A stretch of DNA of 64,000 bases, taken from positions 1 to 64,000 of the forward strand of contig JAAYHJ010000018.1 of the NCBI GenBank assembly GCA_012735465.1. Reading direction: 5' to 3'. Under the pieces are notes generated by a model, which made no database searches, was not told where the DNA came from, and saw only the letters and a list, made by a program, of their open reading frames with translations. This document shows, piece after piece, positions 1 through 9,354 of this stretch (position 1 is the stretch's first letter; each line of letters starts with the position of its first letter). The position numbers and the translations under genes are program-made. The DNA comes from Clostridiaceae bacterium (GTDB lineage: Bacteria; Bacillota; Clostridia; SK-Y3).

Positions 1-12
1 ATATTGAGCCAT
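1..12 (-). CDS. Possible 5' end of a reverse-strand gene leaving the window on the left
   Basis: Read on the reverse strand, GGAGGG (bases 20-25) stands seven bases before an ATG at base 12, followed by GCT CAA TAT up to the window edge. This is a good ribosome site and start, but only four codons are visible, so the product cannot be named. Confidence 0.3.
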
Positions 13-65
13 TTCTCATCCCTCCAGTTAGGTTTTTGGGTTTGTCAATTTAATTCTAACCAGAG

Positions 66-91
66 GGGTGAGGGTGGCTCAACCCTTTTTT
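66..91 (+). terminator. Possible intrinsic terminator
   Basis: GGGT-GAG pairs with CTC-A-ACCC (one bulged A) around a GGTGG loop, followed by six T. It could end a forward transcript from outside the window, or be a hairpin in the leader of the reverse gene at the left edge. Confidence 0.35.
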
Positions 92-318
92 AAAACTCCC
101 TTTTTACACAATTATATGGACTTAACTTATTACTATCAAAAATTATATAATTATAATATAATATTACTTAAATATTTATATCTGTTTATTTATTATTCAT
201 AAATATACATGATTAATGATAAAAAAGGGGGGGAAGCAAGAGCTGCAATAAATAGTGGTGGCAAAAAATATATTTGTAAGCCTAATAAACACCAGCAAAG
301 AAAAAGGGGGATAACAAG
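92..318. other. AT-rich intergenic leader
   Basis: No gene is seen. The stretch is very AT-rich with several TATAAT-like strings around 145-165 and a G8 tract near 228-235. It presumably carries the promoter and leader of the Ig-like/SLH gene that starts at 319, but no single promoter stands out. Confidence 0.4.
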
Positions 319-3234
319 ATGTACAAAAGGGTAATCAGCCTGCTAATTGTCGTAGTATTTATTGCTACAATTATACCGTTTAACGTATTTGCAATGGATT
401 TCGTTGAAGTTGATCCAATTCCAATGAAAACTCTTGGAGAAAAGGTTACTGTATCCGGTACCACTTCTCTTTCGGAAGTAACAATAAGGGTATTCAATCC
501 AAATTCCAGTATAGTATGGGTAGACGCTCTTAAAAATATTGATTCGCATTATTCGGCGGAATATACACTGGACACAGACCCATCCAAGGTGCTGGCTGGT
601 ACATATACGGTCAGTGTGGGTTTAGGTGATGTTATAAAAAACATAACCTTTGAGGTGGTTATAACAGCGACAGATGTTGCAGCGGTTATTACTGAAATTC
701 CGGCGCCGGCAAAAGATGAAACCCAGTTAAAACTGCCTTATGTACCGGATGCATTTTCACTTTCTATTAAAAGTTCAAGCAGAACGGATGTTATTGCATT
801 GGATGGAACCATCACCCCTCCTGCTGTAGATACAGCCGTTGAGCTAATATTGGAAGTGACCAAAAAATCCGACAATTCAAAAGCAGTTACTAATCCCATT
901 ACAGTGGTAGTACCTGCGGCTACCGGGGAACCGGGAGATGTTCCGGTCACAGGTGTTGTGTTAAATAAAGATAAAGTAACCCTTAATATAGGAGAAACCA
1001 CTACACTGACAGCAGAAATACAGCCAAGTAATGCAACAAATCAAAAAGTATCCTGGTCTACTAACAATCCAGAGGTAGCCACTGTGGATGAAAACGGTGT
1101 GGTAACTGCAAGGAAGGAAGGAACGGCAGTTATCACAGTAACAACAGAGGATGGCGGGTTTACGGATACTTGTATAGTTACCGTACAAAAACCGGAGGTA
1201 ACCATAAAAGATTTGGCGATAAATATAAATCCGGAGACCAATAAAATGACAATTGAGGGATATATAAGCAGCGGAAGAGGTACAGATATCACTCTAAAGG
1301 TAATAAATCCCAATGGAGTTTTGGATTATATAGGACAAACGATTAGTGGAGAAGATGGTAAATTTACCTTTACATTTACACCTAATCTCATAAAGGAAGG
1401 TAAATATACCATTTACATTGGAGCCAGGGGTATTGATACACCTTATACAATTGATTTCGAATACAAAGGAAAATTTGTACCTGCAACAGGGGTATTCTTG
1501 GATAAGAAATCAGCTACAATCATGGTAGGGGAAACATTAAAGCTCACAGCAACGGTGGAACCTGCTAACGCAACCAACAAGAAAGTGATTTGGAGTTCTA
1601 ATAATGAACATATAGCCTCTGTAGATGAAAATGGTGTAGTAACGGCAAAAGAAGAAGGAACGGCAATTATCACTGTAAAAACAGAGGATGGCGGCTTTAC
1701 AGATACATGTAACATTATGGTAGTGAGGCCTGTAGTACCTGTAACAGGGGTATCGTTGGATAAGAAGTCAGGTACAATCAAGGTAGGGGAAACATTAACG
1801 CTGACAGCGATCGTGGAACCTGCGAACGCAACCAATAAAAAAGTGACCTGGAGTTCTGATAATGAAGAAGTAGCCACAGTAAATGGAAACGGTGTGGTAA
1901 CTGCAAGGAAGGAAGGAACGGCAGTTATCACAGTAACAACAGAGGATGGCGGCTTTACAGATACATGTACCATTACGGTAGTAAAAGGTGGCACTGGTCC
2001 CATCCCAGGCGGCGGTGGCGGCGGTGGGGGTACACCGTTAGGCCCGACAGTTATAGTGGATGCAAACGGACAGGCCAGGATAGAATACATTACTCCAAAG
2101 AGGACAGGTAACACCGCTATTATTTCAGTACCTGGATATTTGTTTAAGGATGCATTTGATAAGGCTTCAACCAGTGTAAAGGGTAAAAAGAAAGTTCTAT
2201 TACCTGTTCCCGTGGTATCAGGAGCAAAACAATATGAAGTGGAACTAGATTCCAATACACTTGTATCCGGTAACGTAAATAATATTATTGAAATACAAAC
2301 TGGATTTGCAACGGTTGCATTATCCTGCAATATGTTCAATACCAGTGATGTGAAAAATAATGAAAAAATTCGGATAGTTGTAGGTGAGGCAGATAAGTCC
2401 AAGCTGAATAAAGAGATACGTGACCAGATTGGTAACAGACCGGTTATTGAAATATATGCGATGATTGGAAACAAGGTTGTGGAATGGAATAATCCTGACG
2501 CACCGGTAACGGTAAGTATACCCTATAAGCTTGGGGCAAATGAAGATCCCGAACATATCGTCGTATGGTATATAGGTAAGGATGGAAACCCGATTCCTGT
2601 TACAAATGGCAAATATGATGAAAAAACAGGAAAGGTTGAATTTGTAATTACTCATTTCAGTAAATATGCAGTGGCTTATGTAAAAAAGACTTTCTCGGAT
2701 TTGGATAACTACCCGTGGGCAAAGAACGCTATTGAGGTTATGGCTTCAAAAGGAATAATCAAAGGAACTTCCGATACCACGTATAATCCGGAACGAAATA
2801 TTACAAGAGCCGATTTTATAAGCCTGATTGTAAGAACCCTCGGGCTTAGTGCAGAGATAGACTCGAATTTTGCAGATGTGAAATCAACTGACTATTTCTA
2901 TAATGAAGTAGGAATTGCAAAGAAGCTCGGTATTGTTAAAGGTATAGGTGACAACAAGTTTAATCCTAACGAATATATTACAAGACAGGACATGATGGTT
3001 ATGATAGCAAATGCCTTAAAAGTAGCAGGAAAGATTTCTACAACAGGTACAGCGGGAGACCTGAAGCCTTATAAGGATGCTTCTGAAGTGTCAGGTTATG
3101 CAGTGGAGGCAGTTGCTACTCTTATTAAAGAAGGAATCATTAAAGGTAATGACGACAATACCATCAATCCTCTCGGCAACGCAACAAGGGCAGAAGTAGG
3201 TGTGATTATTTACAGAATCTACAATAATTATTAA
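319..3234 (+). CDS. Exported Ig-like (BIG2) protein with three C-terminal SLH repeats
   Basis: Secreted surface protein of 971 residues. Residues 1-25 are a signal peptide ending near VFA. Three bacterial Ig-like group 2 modules follow at about 211-291, 388-470 and 474-557, each ending in EDGGFTDTC. A glycine run at about 560-572 separates them from a beta-rich stretch, and three S-layer homology repeats close the protein (about 791-842, 850-905 and 915-971; cores TRADF, TRQDM, TRAEV). SLH repeats anchor proteins to the secondary wall polymer, so the Ig modules should project from the wall. AAAAAGGGGG precedes the ATG. It converges on rpoN and shares a terminator with it. No catalytic domain is seen; an adhesive or structural role is inference. 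Confidence 0.9.
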   Translation: MYKRVISLLIVVVFIATIIPFNVFAMDFVEVDPIPMKTLGEKVTVSGTTSLSEVTIRVFNPNSSIVWVDALKNIDSHYSAEYTLDTDPSKVLAGTYTVSVGLGDVIKNITFEVVITATDVAAVITEIPAPAKDETQLKLPYVPDAFSLSIKSSSRTDVIALDGTITPPAVDTAVELILEVTKKSDNSKAVTNPITVVVPAATGEPGDVPVTGVVLNKDKVTLNIGETTTLTAEIQPSNATNQKVSWSTNNPEVATVDENGVVTARKEGTAVITVTTEDGGFTDTCIVTVQKPEVTIKDLAININPETNKMTIEGYISSGRGTDITLKVINPNGVLDYIGQTISGEDGKFTFTFTPNLIKEGKYTIYIGARGIDTPYTIDFEYKGKFVPATGVFLDKKSATIMVGETLKLTATVEPANATNKKVIWSSNNEHIASVDENGVVTAKEEGTAIITVKTEDGGFTDTCNIMVVRPVVPVTGVSLDKKSGTIKVGETLTLTAIVEPANATNKKVTWSSDNEEVATVNGNGVVTARKEGTAVITVTTEDGGFTDTCTITVVKGGTGPIPGGGGGGGGTPLGPTVIVDANGQARIEYITPKRTGNTAIISVPGYLFKDAFDKASTSVKGKKKVLLPVPVVSGAKQYEVELDSNTLVSGNVNNIIEIQTGFATVALSCNMFNTSDVKNNEKIRIVVGEADKSKLNKEIRDQIGNRPVIEIYAMIGNKVVEWNNPDAPVTVSIPYKLGANEDPEHIVVWYIGKDGNPIPVTNGKYDEKTGKVEFVITHFSKYAVAYVKKTFSDLDNYPWAKNAIEVMASKGIIKGTSDTTYNPERNITRADFISLIVRTLGLSAEIDSNFADVKSTDYFYNEVGIAKKLGIVKGIGDNKFNPNEYITRQDMMVMIANALKVAGKISTTGTAGDLKPYKDASEVSGYAVEAVATLIKEGIIKGNDDNTINPLGNATRAEVGVIIYRIYNNY
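1092..1952 (+). repeat. Exact 66-bp direct repeat inside two BIG2 modules
   Basis: Bases 1092-1157 and 1887-1952 are identical over 66 bp. They encode the same end of Ig-like modules 1 and 3. The copies are 795 bp apart, a multiple of three, so recombination between them would remove 265 codons in frame. Confidence 0.9.
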
Positions 3235-3241
3235 GCATATA

Positions 3242-3285
3242 ATAAAATGATAGGGGTGCCGTTTTTGGAGCCCCTATCATTTTAT
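3242..3285. terminator. Bidirectional terminator between the SLH gene and rpoN
   Basis: A perfect 15-bp stem (ATAAAATGATAGGGG, 3242-3256, with its complement at 3271-3285) lies between two convergent genes. Its right arm reaches the first base of the rpoN stop codon. Confidence 0.85.
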
Positions 3286-4643
3286 CAAAATTGTTTTCTT
3301 CCTGAAGCAGCAGGTATGTTCATTTCTTCCCTGTATTTGGTTACTGTTCTGCGAGCAATTCTAACGCCCTTTTGTTTGAGTATATCGGAAATCTTTTGAT
3401 CGCTATAAGGCTTTCGCTTATCTTCCGACTGGAGTATTTCCTTAATTAATAATTTAATGCTTTCACAGGTATAATTTGATTCCTTACTATATCCGGAAGA
3501 AAAGAAATATTTCATCTCAACGGTTCCCCAGGGGCTCTGAAGATATTTCCCGTGAATGGCTCTGCTTATCGTGGATTCATGTATGGATAATGCATCTGCA
3601 ATGTTTTTTAGGGTCATTGGGACGAGAAACAAAGGACCTTTATCGAAATATTCCTTTTGGATATCTACAATTACTTTAGATATGTTAAGAAGAGTATTAT
3701 TTCTTTTTTCGATGCACCGTATTATACATGAAGCCTGTTCTATTTTATTTGAAATATATTCTTTCACTTTATTATCATTTGTAGTATTTAGAACATCACG
3801 ATAGTAATTGCTTATACTTACTTTTGGATAGGCCAAATCATTTAATAATACCTGGTAGTAATCCTTGAATTTTACAACAACAATATCCGGGTTTATGTAA
3901 CGTATATGCCGCGCGGAACTGAAAGTATTTCCGGGATAAGGATTCAATGCTTTTATCATATTGCAATATTTTTTTACCTCATCTATTGAAATTCCTAATT
4001 CCTTTGCTATAGCGTTCAGACGATTTTTCCCCAATTCCGGTAAATATTTATATATAATTAAAAACAAATTAGGGTCCTGAATACCTTTGCTCTTCAACTG
4101 AATTATAAGACATTCTTGCAGGTTGCGAGCGCCAACACCGGGCGGTTCAAGGCTTTGTATGATTTTAAGTATTTCTTCTACTTTGTATTGGGATATGTGC
4201 AGTATTTGCGCAATTTCTTCCAGTGAACCTTCCAGATAGCCATGCTCATTTAATGACTGAATAATATATCTTGCTATTTTATCATCCAACTCGGAAAGAG
4301 ACAACATTTTCAATTGAGACAGGAGATATTGTTGCAAGTCATTATTATCTTCTGAAATGAAAGTATGCTCAAATTCGTCGCTCTCACGGGAAGTTTGATA
4401 ATATATTCTATTTTCTTCGTCTATAGATTCCAGCCAGTCAAGCTTTTTCTTTAATCTTTCAGGATACTCAAGGGTGTTGTAGTCCGGTTCGGTTTCCATG
4501 ACAGGGTTTTCGAGTGCCTGCTGTTCAACATAATTACGCAGTTCCTGTTGATTCATCTGAAGGATCTTCATATATTGCTTCATTTGAGGTGTAATAATGA
4601 GTTTTTGGTTCATTTTCATTTCATTTGATAGATGCATATCCAT
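3285..4643 (-). CDS. rpoN: RNA polymerase sigma-54 factor RpoN
   Basis: Sigma factor that directs RNA polymerase to -24/-12 promoters and needs ATP-driven enhancer-binding activators. The 452-residue protein has the glutamine-rich activator region at about 10-50 (LIITPQMKQYMKILQMNQQE), the core-binding region in the middle (about 95-285), a helix-turn-helix near 345-370 and the diagnostic RpoN box ARRTVTKYRE at about 430-439. Length is normal for the family. GGAGGG stands eight bases before the ATG at 4643. The gene stands alone, in reverse, facing a surface-protein gene. No -24/-12 promoter or enhancer-binding activator was recognised in this window, so its targets lie elsewhere. Confidence 0.95.
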   Translation of the reverse strand: MDMHLSNEMKMNQKLIITPQMKQYMKILQMNQQELRNYVEQQALENPVMETEPDYNTLEYPERLKKKLDWLESIDEENRIYYQTSRESDEFEHTFISEDNNDLQQYLLSQLKMLSLSELDDKIARYIIQSLNEHGYLEGSLEEIAQILHISQYKVEEILKIIQSLEPPGVGARNLQECLIIQLKSKGIQDPNLFLIIYKYLPELGKNRLNAIAKELGISIDEVKKYCNMIKALNPYPGNTFSSARHIRYINPDIVVVKFKDYYQVLLNDLAYPKVSISNYYRDVLNTTNDNKVKEYISNKIEQASCIIRCIEKRNNTLLNISKVIVDIQKEYFDKGPLFLVPMTLKNIADALSIHESTISRAIHGKYLQSPWGTVEMKYFFSSGYSKESNYTCESIKLLIKEILQSEDKRKPYSDQKISDILKQKGVRIARRTVTKYREEMNIPAASGRKQF

Positions 4644-4896
4644 ATGTTATACCCTCCACGTATTCATCTTACTATAGTATATACTTTACTTTATAAAATA
4701 TTTCTTTACAATAGGCAAAATGAAAAAACTAGGAATATGTTATGCGAAACATGAAGAAAATTTCACAAGGATGGCAAGGTCAGGCATATACTGGAATTAG
4801 AGGTAGAAGATTTTACATGTATATTGAAAAATGAGGAAGGTAATACTCTTAGTATGGATAAAATTATGTAGATTTACAGAGGAAGGAGCCCCAGGT

Positions 4897-5616
4897 ATGC
4901 AAAAACGGTTTATCGTAGCTATCCTGCTGATTATAGCTCCCTTTATGCTTTTATACTTCTTGTCCAATAAGGATATTTCCCAGGGACAAAGGGTTGTCAA
5001 TGCATTTTATAATTCAAAGGCAAATATATTGACATCAGTTGTTAGATATAAAGGAGAGCTTTATGACAATAATAAGGATGATGAAGGATTAAAGAGGGTT
5101 GTGGAGAAAATATCCACCCTTTTTAAAATAGATCCTTGTTCAATGGAACGTTATCAAAATTCCAGTGATACATACAGGGAACATGGAATTTCCGGACTAA
5201 CTCCTGGCAACAATTATATTAGAGCCCGGGCCTGGGCGGAGTATGACCAAAGGTCAGAAAAGGAAACAGGTTATGTGGAGATAGAACAGTTTTGTGACGG
5301 TTTGTGGAATAATGTCGATGAAGTTAAAAGGAAAGTAGAGGAAAGCCTTGGTAACTGCATAAAAAAGTCACAAACCACATATTACATTACCGGTGTTTAT
5401 GAAGGAAAGCTGGATGATAAACAATTGGAAGAAATTCGTGACAGGATTTTAAATTATTCAAGGGAAAATGAAATCAATGTTTTTGCATATAGTCCGCTGT
5501 ACAATGGATATACTATACCTGACAGCCGGAAGGCAAACCTAAAATTATCCATTCGGTACAGCCCCTATGAAAATAAAACCTTTATTTCTATAAGTTCTCC
5601 AATAGAAATAAAATAG
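4897..5616 (+). CDS. ywmB: YwmB-like protein (TATA-box-binding-protein-like fold)
   Basis: About 239 residues, with one N-terminal membrane segment (residues 5-22, or an uncleaved signal) and then a soluble extracytoplasmic part. Length, the N-terminal anchor and its place directly before murA and spoIID match Bacillus ywmB, a conserved sporulating-Firmicute gene of unknown function. A longer frame begins at 4831, but the ATG at 4897 has GGAAGGAG in front and gives a clean signal-anchor, so it is preferred. Assignment rests mainly on context and general likeness. Confidence 0.7.
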   Translation: MQKRFIVAILLIIAPFMLLYFLSNKDISQGQRVVNAFYNSKANILTSVVRYKGELYDNNKDDEGLKRVVEKISTLFKIDPCSMERYQNSSDTYREHGISGLTPGNNYIRARAWAEYDQRSEKETGYVEIEQFCDGLWNNVDEVKRKVEESLGNCIKKSQTTYYITGVYEGKLDDKQLEEIRDRILNYSRENEINVFAYSPLYNGYTIPDSRKANLKLSIRYSPYENKTFISISSPIEIK

Positions 5617-5661
5617 CATATACATAATTTCCAACTACATCAGTTGAAAGGAAGAAAATAC

Positions 5662-6915
5662 GTGTCAAAAATTATCATAACGGATTCAGTACCTTTGAAT
5701 GGGACCGTTAAGGTAAATGGTGCCAAAAATTCTGCGCTTCCTATTCTGGCTGCATGTTTGCTTGCCGATGGGGAGAGTGTTATAGAGGACATACCCTTGT
5801 TGAAAGATATTGAAAGCATGTATGAATTAATACGATGGCTTGGATTGGAAGTCCAGCCAATTAATGAACACCAGGTGAAAATTCGTACTGGTAAACTTAA
5901 AAACCACATTGCACCTTATGAACTGGTTAGCAAATTAAGAGCATCTTTTCTGGTGATGGGACCCTTGCTGGCACGGCTAGGCCGTACCCGCATTTCACTG
6001 CCGGGTGGATGTGCCATTGGCACAAGACCCATTGATTTGCATTTAAAGGGACTTACAGCCATGGGAGCCAAAATTACCCAGGGTCATGGCTATGTGGAGG
6101 CCAGAGCAAGAAAATTAAAGGGTGCTAAAATATATCTGGACTTTCCAAGCGTAGGGGCTACGGAAAATATATTGATGGCTGCCTGCCTGGCAGAGGGCCA
6201 AACCATAATTGAAAATGCAGCCGTAGAGCCTGAAATTGTGGATTTGGCAAATTTTCTTATTAACATGGGGGCGGATATAAAGGGGGCCGGTACCGATACA
6301 ATTAAGATTGTAGGAGTGAAAAAATTAAAGGGATGTAACCATACGGTCATTCCTGACCGGATTGAGGCAGGAACATTCATGGTTGCAGCAGCCATTACAC
6401 GGGGGAATATCACTATTGAGAATGTTGTACCCGACCATTTAAAACCGGTCAGTGCAAAGATGCGGGAAATGGGTATTAATGTAAAGGAACAGGATACAAG
6501 CATTACTGTTAACGTGACGGAAAAGCTTAAACCGGTGGATATAAAGACCATGCCTTTCCCAGGGTTTCCAACGGATATGCAGTCTCCCTTTATGGCCCTT
6601 CTTAGCATCGTGGATGGTACAAGTATAATTACCGAGACGATTTTTGAAAACCGGTTTATGCATATAAGTGAACTGAAAAGAATGGGTGCCAACATTAAGA
6701 TAGAAGGAAGGACTGCCGTGATAGAAGGAATAAAGAGGCTGACAGGAGCACAGGTAAAGGCTACGGACCTGAGGGCCGGAGCAGCGCTTGTACTGGCGGG
6801 ACTTGCTGCCGAAGGGGAAACGGAAATTAATGATGTGGAGCATATTGACAGGGGTTATTTTGAATTTGAAAAGAAACTCCTTTCCCTGGGAGCAAAAATT
6901 AAAAGGGTTGACTGA
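5662..6915 (+). CDS. murA: UDP-N-acetylglucosamine 1-carboxyvinyltransferase MurA
   Basis: First committed step of peptidoglycan synthesis in the cytoplasm: transfers enolpyruvate from PEP to UDP-GlcNAc. The 417-residue protein has the N-terminal motif [10 protein letters not shown], and the catalytic cysteine in [11 protein letters not shown] (Cys117), the residue that fosfomycin alkylates. Length is normal. The frame is open from a TTG at 5644, but AAAGGAAG at 5647-5654 is correctly spaced for the GTG at 5662. Firmicutes often carry two murA copies; the one beside ywmB and spoIID corresponds by position to murAA of Bacillus. Confidence 0.95.
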   Translation: MSKIIITDSVPLNGTVKVNGAKNSALPILAACLLADGESVIEDIPLLKDIESMYELIRWLGLEVQPINEHQVKIRTGKLKNHIAPYELVSKLRASFLVMGPLLARLGRTRISLPGGCAIGTRPIDLHLKGLTAMGAKITQGHGYVEARARKLKGAKIYLDFPSVGATENILMAACLAEGQTIIENAAVEPEIVDLANFLINMGADIKGAGTDTIKIVGVKKLKGCNHTVIPDRIEAGTFMVAAAITRGNITIENVVPDHLKPVSAKMREMGINVKEQDTSITVNVTEKLKPVDIKTMPFPGFPTDMQSPFMALLSIVDGTSIITETIFENRFMHISELKRMGANIKIEGRTAVIEGIKRLTGAQVKATDLRAGAALVLAGLAAEGETEINDVEHIDRGYFEFEKKLLSLGAKIKRVD

Positions 6916-6977
6916 TTCTAAAATACTTCTTTCCCACATATAAATAGAAATATGGACAAATGTGGGGGAGTAGTGAA

Positions 6978-8000
6978 ATGAAGCAATTGGGTTATGCAGT
7001 CCTATTCTTAATGCTTGTTATAGTACTTATTCCTTTTGTTCTGGTGAGAGGGTGTAGCCAAAAGGATTATATTGATGATGAGGTTGTACCTCGGGAAACT
7101 CCTGTGCAGGAGGTTCAGAATACCATAAACGTATATGTTGCAGAAAAAGATGAGGTTGTCCGGATGGATTTCAATGAATACTTAAAAGGGGTTGTTGCTG
7201 CGGAAATGCCGGCAAGTTTTCATCCGGAAGCCCTCAAGGCTCAGGCGGTTGCCGCGAGGACATATGTTTATCACAGGCTGAAAAATTATGATAAAGACCC
7301 TGGCAGTAAACCTGCGGAACACAAGGGAGGCGATATTTGTACCGATCCCACCCACTGTAAAGCCTGGATATCTAAAAAGGATGCAATGAATAAATGGGGG
7401 ATATTTTCCGCTAATAAGTATTGGTCTAAAATTAGTGCTGCCGTGGATGAAACAGCAAATTACATAATTACATACCAGGAAGAACCCATTGATGCTGTTT
7501 TCCATTCCACAAGCAGCGGAAGGACGGAAAACTCGGAAGAAGTATGGGCAAATGCAATTCCCTATTTGAGAAGTGTGGAAAGTGAAGGGGAAGAACTGTC
7601 ACCTAAATATATTTCAGAGAGTGATATAACTTTGGAAGAGTTTAAAGAAAAACTAATAAATGCAAAACCGGGGGTAAAATTCACCGGTGATCCGGGTACA
7701 TATATTGAAAAGATTGAAAAAACGGAAGGTGGAAGTGTAAAGACAATACGTATAGGGGGATGTGATTTTAAGGGTACAGAAATCAGAAAGATTTTTGAAT
7801 TGAACTCTGCCAATTTTACAATAGAAATAGACAGTAAAAAGGGAAAGGTGACCTTCCATGTAAAAGGAAATGGGCATGGTGTGGGAATGAGCCAATATGG
7901 AGCAAATTATTTGGCTGAGCAGGGAAAAACCTTTGAAGAAATACTTAAACATTATTATAAAGGTGTTGAGATAGTCAAAATTGATTCATTTGAGAATTAA
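6978..8000 (+). CDS. spoIID: Stage II sporulation protein D, SpoIID
   Basis: Membrane-anchored lytic transglycosylase of the mother cell which, with SpoIIM and SpoIIP, thins septal peptidoglycan to drive engulfment. About 340 residues: an N-terminal transmembrane segment (5-24), then the SpoIID domain. YLKGVVAAEMPASF holds the conserved glutamate (Glu76) that is catalytic in Bacillus; FHSTSSGRTE and GNGHGVGMSQYGA are other family signatures. An in-frame ATG lies at 6960, but GGGGGAG at 6964-6970 fits the ATG at 6978. In Bacillus it is sigma-E dependent; I could not find a convincing sigma-E promoter here. Confidence 0.93.
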   Translation: MKQLGYAVLFLMLVIVLIPFVLVRGCSQKDYIDDEVVPRETPVQEVQNTINVYVAEKDEVVRMDFNEYLKGVVAAEMPASFHPEALKAQAVAARTYVYHRLKNYDKDPGSKPAEHKGGDICTDPTHCKAWISKKDAMNKWGIFSANKYWSKISAAVDETANYIITYQEEPIDAVFHSTSSGRTENSEEVWANAIPYLRSVESEGEELSPKYISESDITLEEFKEKLINAKPGVKFTGDPGTYIEKIEKTEGGSVKTIRIGGCDFKGTEIRKIFELNSANFTIEIDSKKGKVTFHVKGNGHGVGMSQYGANYLAEQGKTFEEILKHYYKGVEIVKIDSFEN

Positions 8001-8014
8001 ATTTTACACCATAA

Positions 8015-8043
8015 GTATAATATTGGAAATAAAGGCAACAATA
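8015..8043 (+). promoter_or_regulatory. Candidate sigma-F promoter of the spoIIQ-type gene
   Basis: GTATA (8015-8019), 14 bases, then GGCAACAATA (8034-8043). Both elements fit the Bacillus sigma-F consensus (GYWTA, GGNRANANTW); the spacer is one base shorter than usual. The transcript would start almost at the ribosome site, which is a point against it. Confidence 0.4.
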
Positions 8044-8063
8044 TTATACGGAGGTGTAAATTA

Positions 8064-8918
8064 ATGAAAAAATCCATTTTTAGTAAATCTAATTTAAAAG
8101 AAAAGTTTATAGAGTTTCTCAATAAAAAAGGATTTTACATAGTCCTGTTTATGTGCGTACTTATTATAGGTGTTACGGCAATGATCGTTACAAGGACAAG
8201 CCTTTACGACTTGCAGGTTGGAAAGGTGGATGACGGAGCGGCGGTTGATGGTATTGTCGGAGATGATATTGTCGGAGATGATATTGTCGGAGATGACATA
8301 AGCCAGGCACAGAATGAACCAGTATCAGTAAATGATGAATCAGCACAGCAAGAAGAGCAAGGAGAAAAAGTTGCAAAGGAAGATAATACCCAAAAAAATA
8401 TTAAGGAAGAAACACCTAAAGATGAATCTCCGGTAATAGTTAAGCAGGATGTTAAAAAGGATGTAGCCGCAACTAAAAAACCTCAGGCAGTGGCACAGAA
8501 AGCTCCCCTTGTTATTCCGCCGGTTGACGGAGAAATCATAATGGATTTTTCGATAGATGTACCAATATATTCAAAGACAATGGAGGACTGGCGTACCCAT
8601 AAAGGGATAGACATAAGAAGCGAACGGGGCACACAAGTGAAAGCAGTGGCTGATGGAATAGTGGAAAAAGTGTATAATGACGATAAAATGGGGATTACCA
8701 TTGTTATCGACCATGGTAATGGCTTAAAAACAGTATATTCTAACTTATCTTCTGACAAAATGGTAAAGGAAGGGCAGCATATAAAACAGGGAGAGGTAAT
8801 CAGCGGAGTAGGGGATACTGCTATGATAGAAATAGGAGATCAGCCGCACTTGCATTTTGAAATGATAAAAGACGGAAAAAATGTTGATCCTAAGCAATAT
8901 CTGGCAAACCTTAGATAA
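8064..8918 (+). CDS. spoIIQ: SpoIIQ-type M23 (LytM) peptidase-domain protein
   Basis: Forespore membrane protein expected to span the intermembrane space and pair with SpoIIIAH during engulfment. 284 residues: transmembrane segment at about 24-44, a low-complexity acidic/lysine-rich linker (about 52-150) with a repeated GDDIV unit, then a LytM domain. Zinc ligands look intact: His179 and Asp183 in THKGIDI, and HLHFE with His262/His264. Bacillus SpoIIQ has lost a catalytic histidine, whereas some clostridial SpoIIQ proteins keep the site, and this one belongs to the latter kind. CGGAGGTG precedes the ATG. Position after spoIID and before spoIIID supports the name. Confidence 0.85.
   Translation: MKKSIFSKSNLKEKFIEFLNKKGFYIVLFMCVLIIGVTAMIVTRTSLYDLQVGKVDDGAAVDGIVGDDIVGDDIVGDDISQAQNEPVSVNDESAQQEEQGEKVAKEDNTQKNIKEETPKDESPVIVKQDVKKDVAATKKPQAVAQKAPLVIPPVDGEIIMDFSIDVPIYSKTMEDWRTHKGIDIRSERGTQVKAVADGIVEKVYNDDKMGITIVIDHGNGLKTVYSNLSSDKMVKEGQHIKQGEVISGVGDTAMIEIGDQPHLHFEMIKDGKNVDPKQYLANLR
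8250..8294 (+). repeat. 15-bp tandem repeat, three copies
   Basis: Three adjoining 15-bp units (GATATTGTCGGAGAT, the first with one change) encode the GDDIV repeat in the SpoIIQ linker. Copy number could vary without breaking the frame. Confidence 0.85.
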
Positions 8919-9006
8919 CAAAATACATTGGTACAAGATTGACTAATGATATCAACCGGTTTACATCTACAATTCTTGCAATGCATAACACTTTTGCTTA
9001 TGAAAT

Positions 9007-9047
9007 AATATATGTGGACACTTATTTTTATAGTGCCCACATATATT
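9007..9047. terminator. Bidirectional terminator between spoIIQ and spoIIID
   Basis: AATATATGTGG pairs with CCACATATATT, then one mismatch and CACT/AGTG, with an AT-rich loop. It sits between convergent genes. Confidence 0.7.
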
Positions 9048-9057
9048 TATTTAAGGT

Positions 9058-9318
9058 TTATGTTTTTTTTGGTTTATTCTTATATTTTTGTTTAGTGGCA
9101 AGGCCTCCCCTTATATGTCTTTCTGCTTTATTTTCCTCAAGGATTAATTTTGCGCTTTCTGCAAGCTGAGGATTTATCTTTAGAAGTCGCTCCGTGACAT
9201 CTTTATGTACCGTTGATTTGGAAATCCCAAATTTTTTTGCAGTTTCTCTTACCGTTGCTTTGTTTTTTATGATGTATTCGGCTAACGCTACTGTTCTTTC
9301 TTCTATATATGCTTTCAA
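9058..9318 (-). CDS. spoIIID: Sporulation transcription factor SpoIIID
   Basis: Small DNA-binding protein of the mother cell that tunes the sigma-E regulon and prepares sigma-K expression. 86 residues from the TTG at 9318: a helix-turn-helix (VRETAKKFGISKSTVHKDV) and the conserved tail RHIRGGLATKQKYK. An in-frame ATG lies six codons upstream (9336), but AAGGAGG lies inside those codons, eight bases before the TTG, and the protein from TTG aligns with the start of the Bacillus protein. The gene points opposite to spoIIQ and mbl, unlike the co-directional Bacillus arrangement. Confidence 0.93.
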   Translation of the reverse strand: MKAYIEERTVALAEYIIKNKATVRETAKKFGISKSTVHKDVTERLLKINPQLAESAKLILEENKAERHIRGGLATKQKYKNKPKKT

Positions 9319-9354
9319 TTGAGCGGCCTCCTTCATCTCTTAATGCTCTCTACA

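Noticed and set aside
1443-2474. A 343-codon reverse-strand frame opposite the BIG2/SLH gene
   Set aside because: It is a shadow of repeated Ig-like codons on the other strand, has a proline run opposite the glycine linker, no ribosome site and no family likeness.
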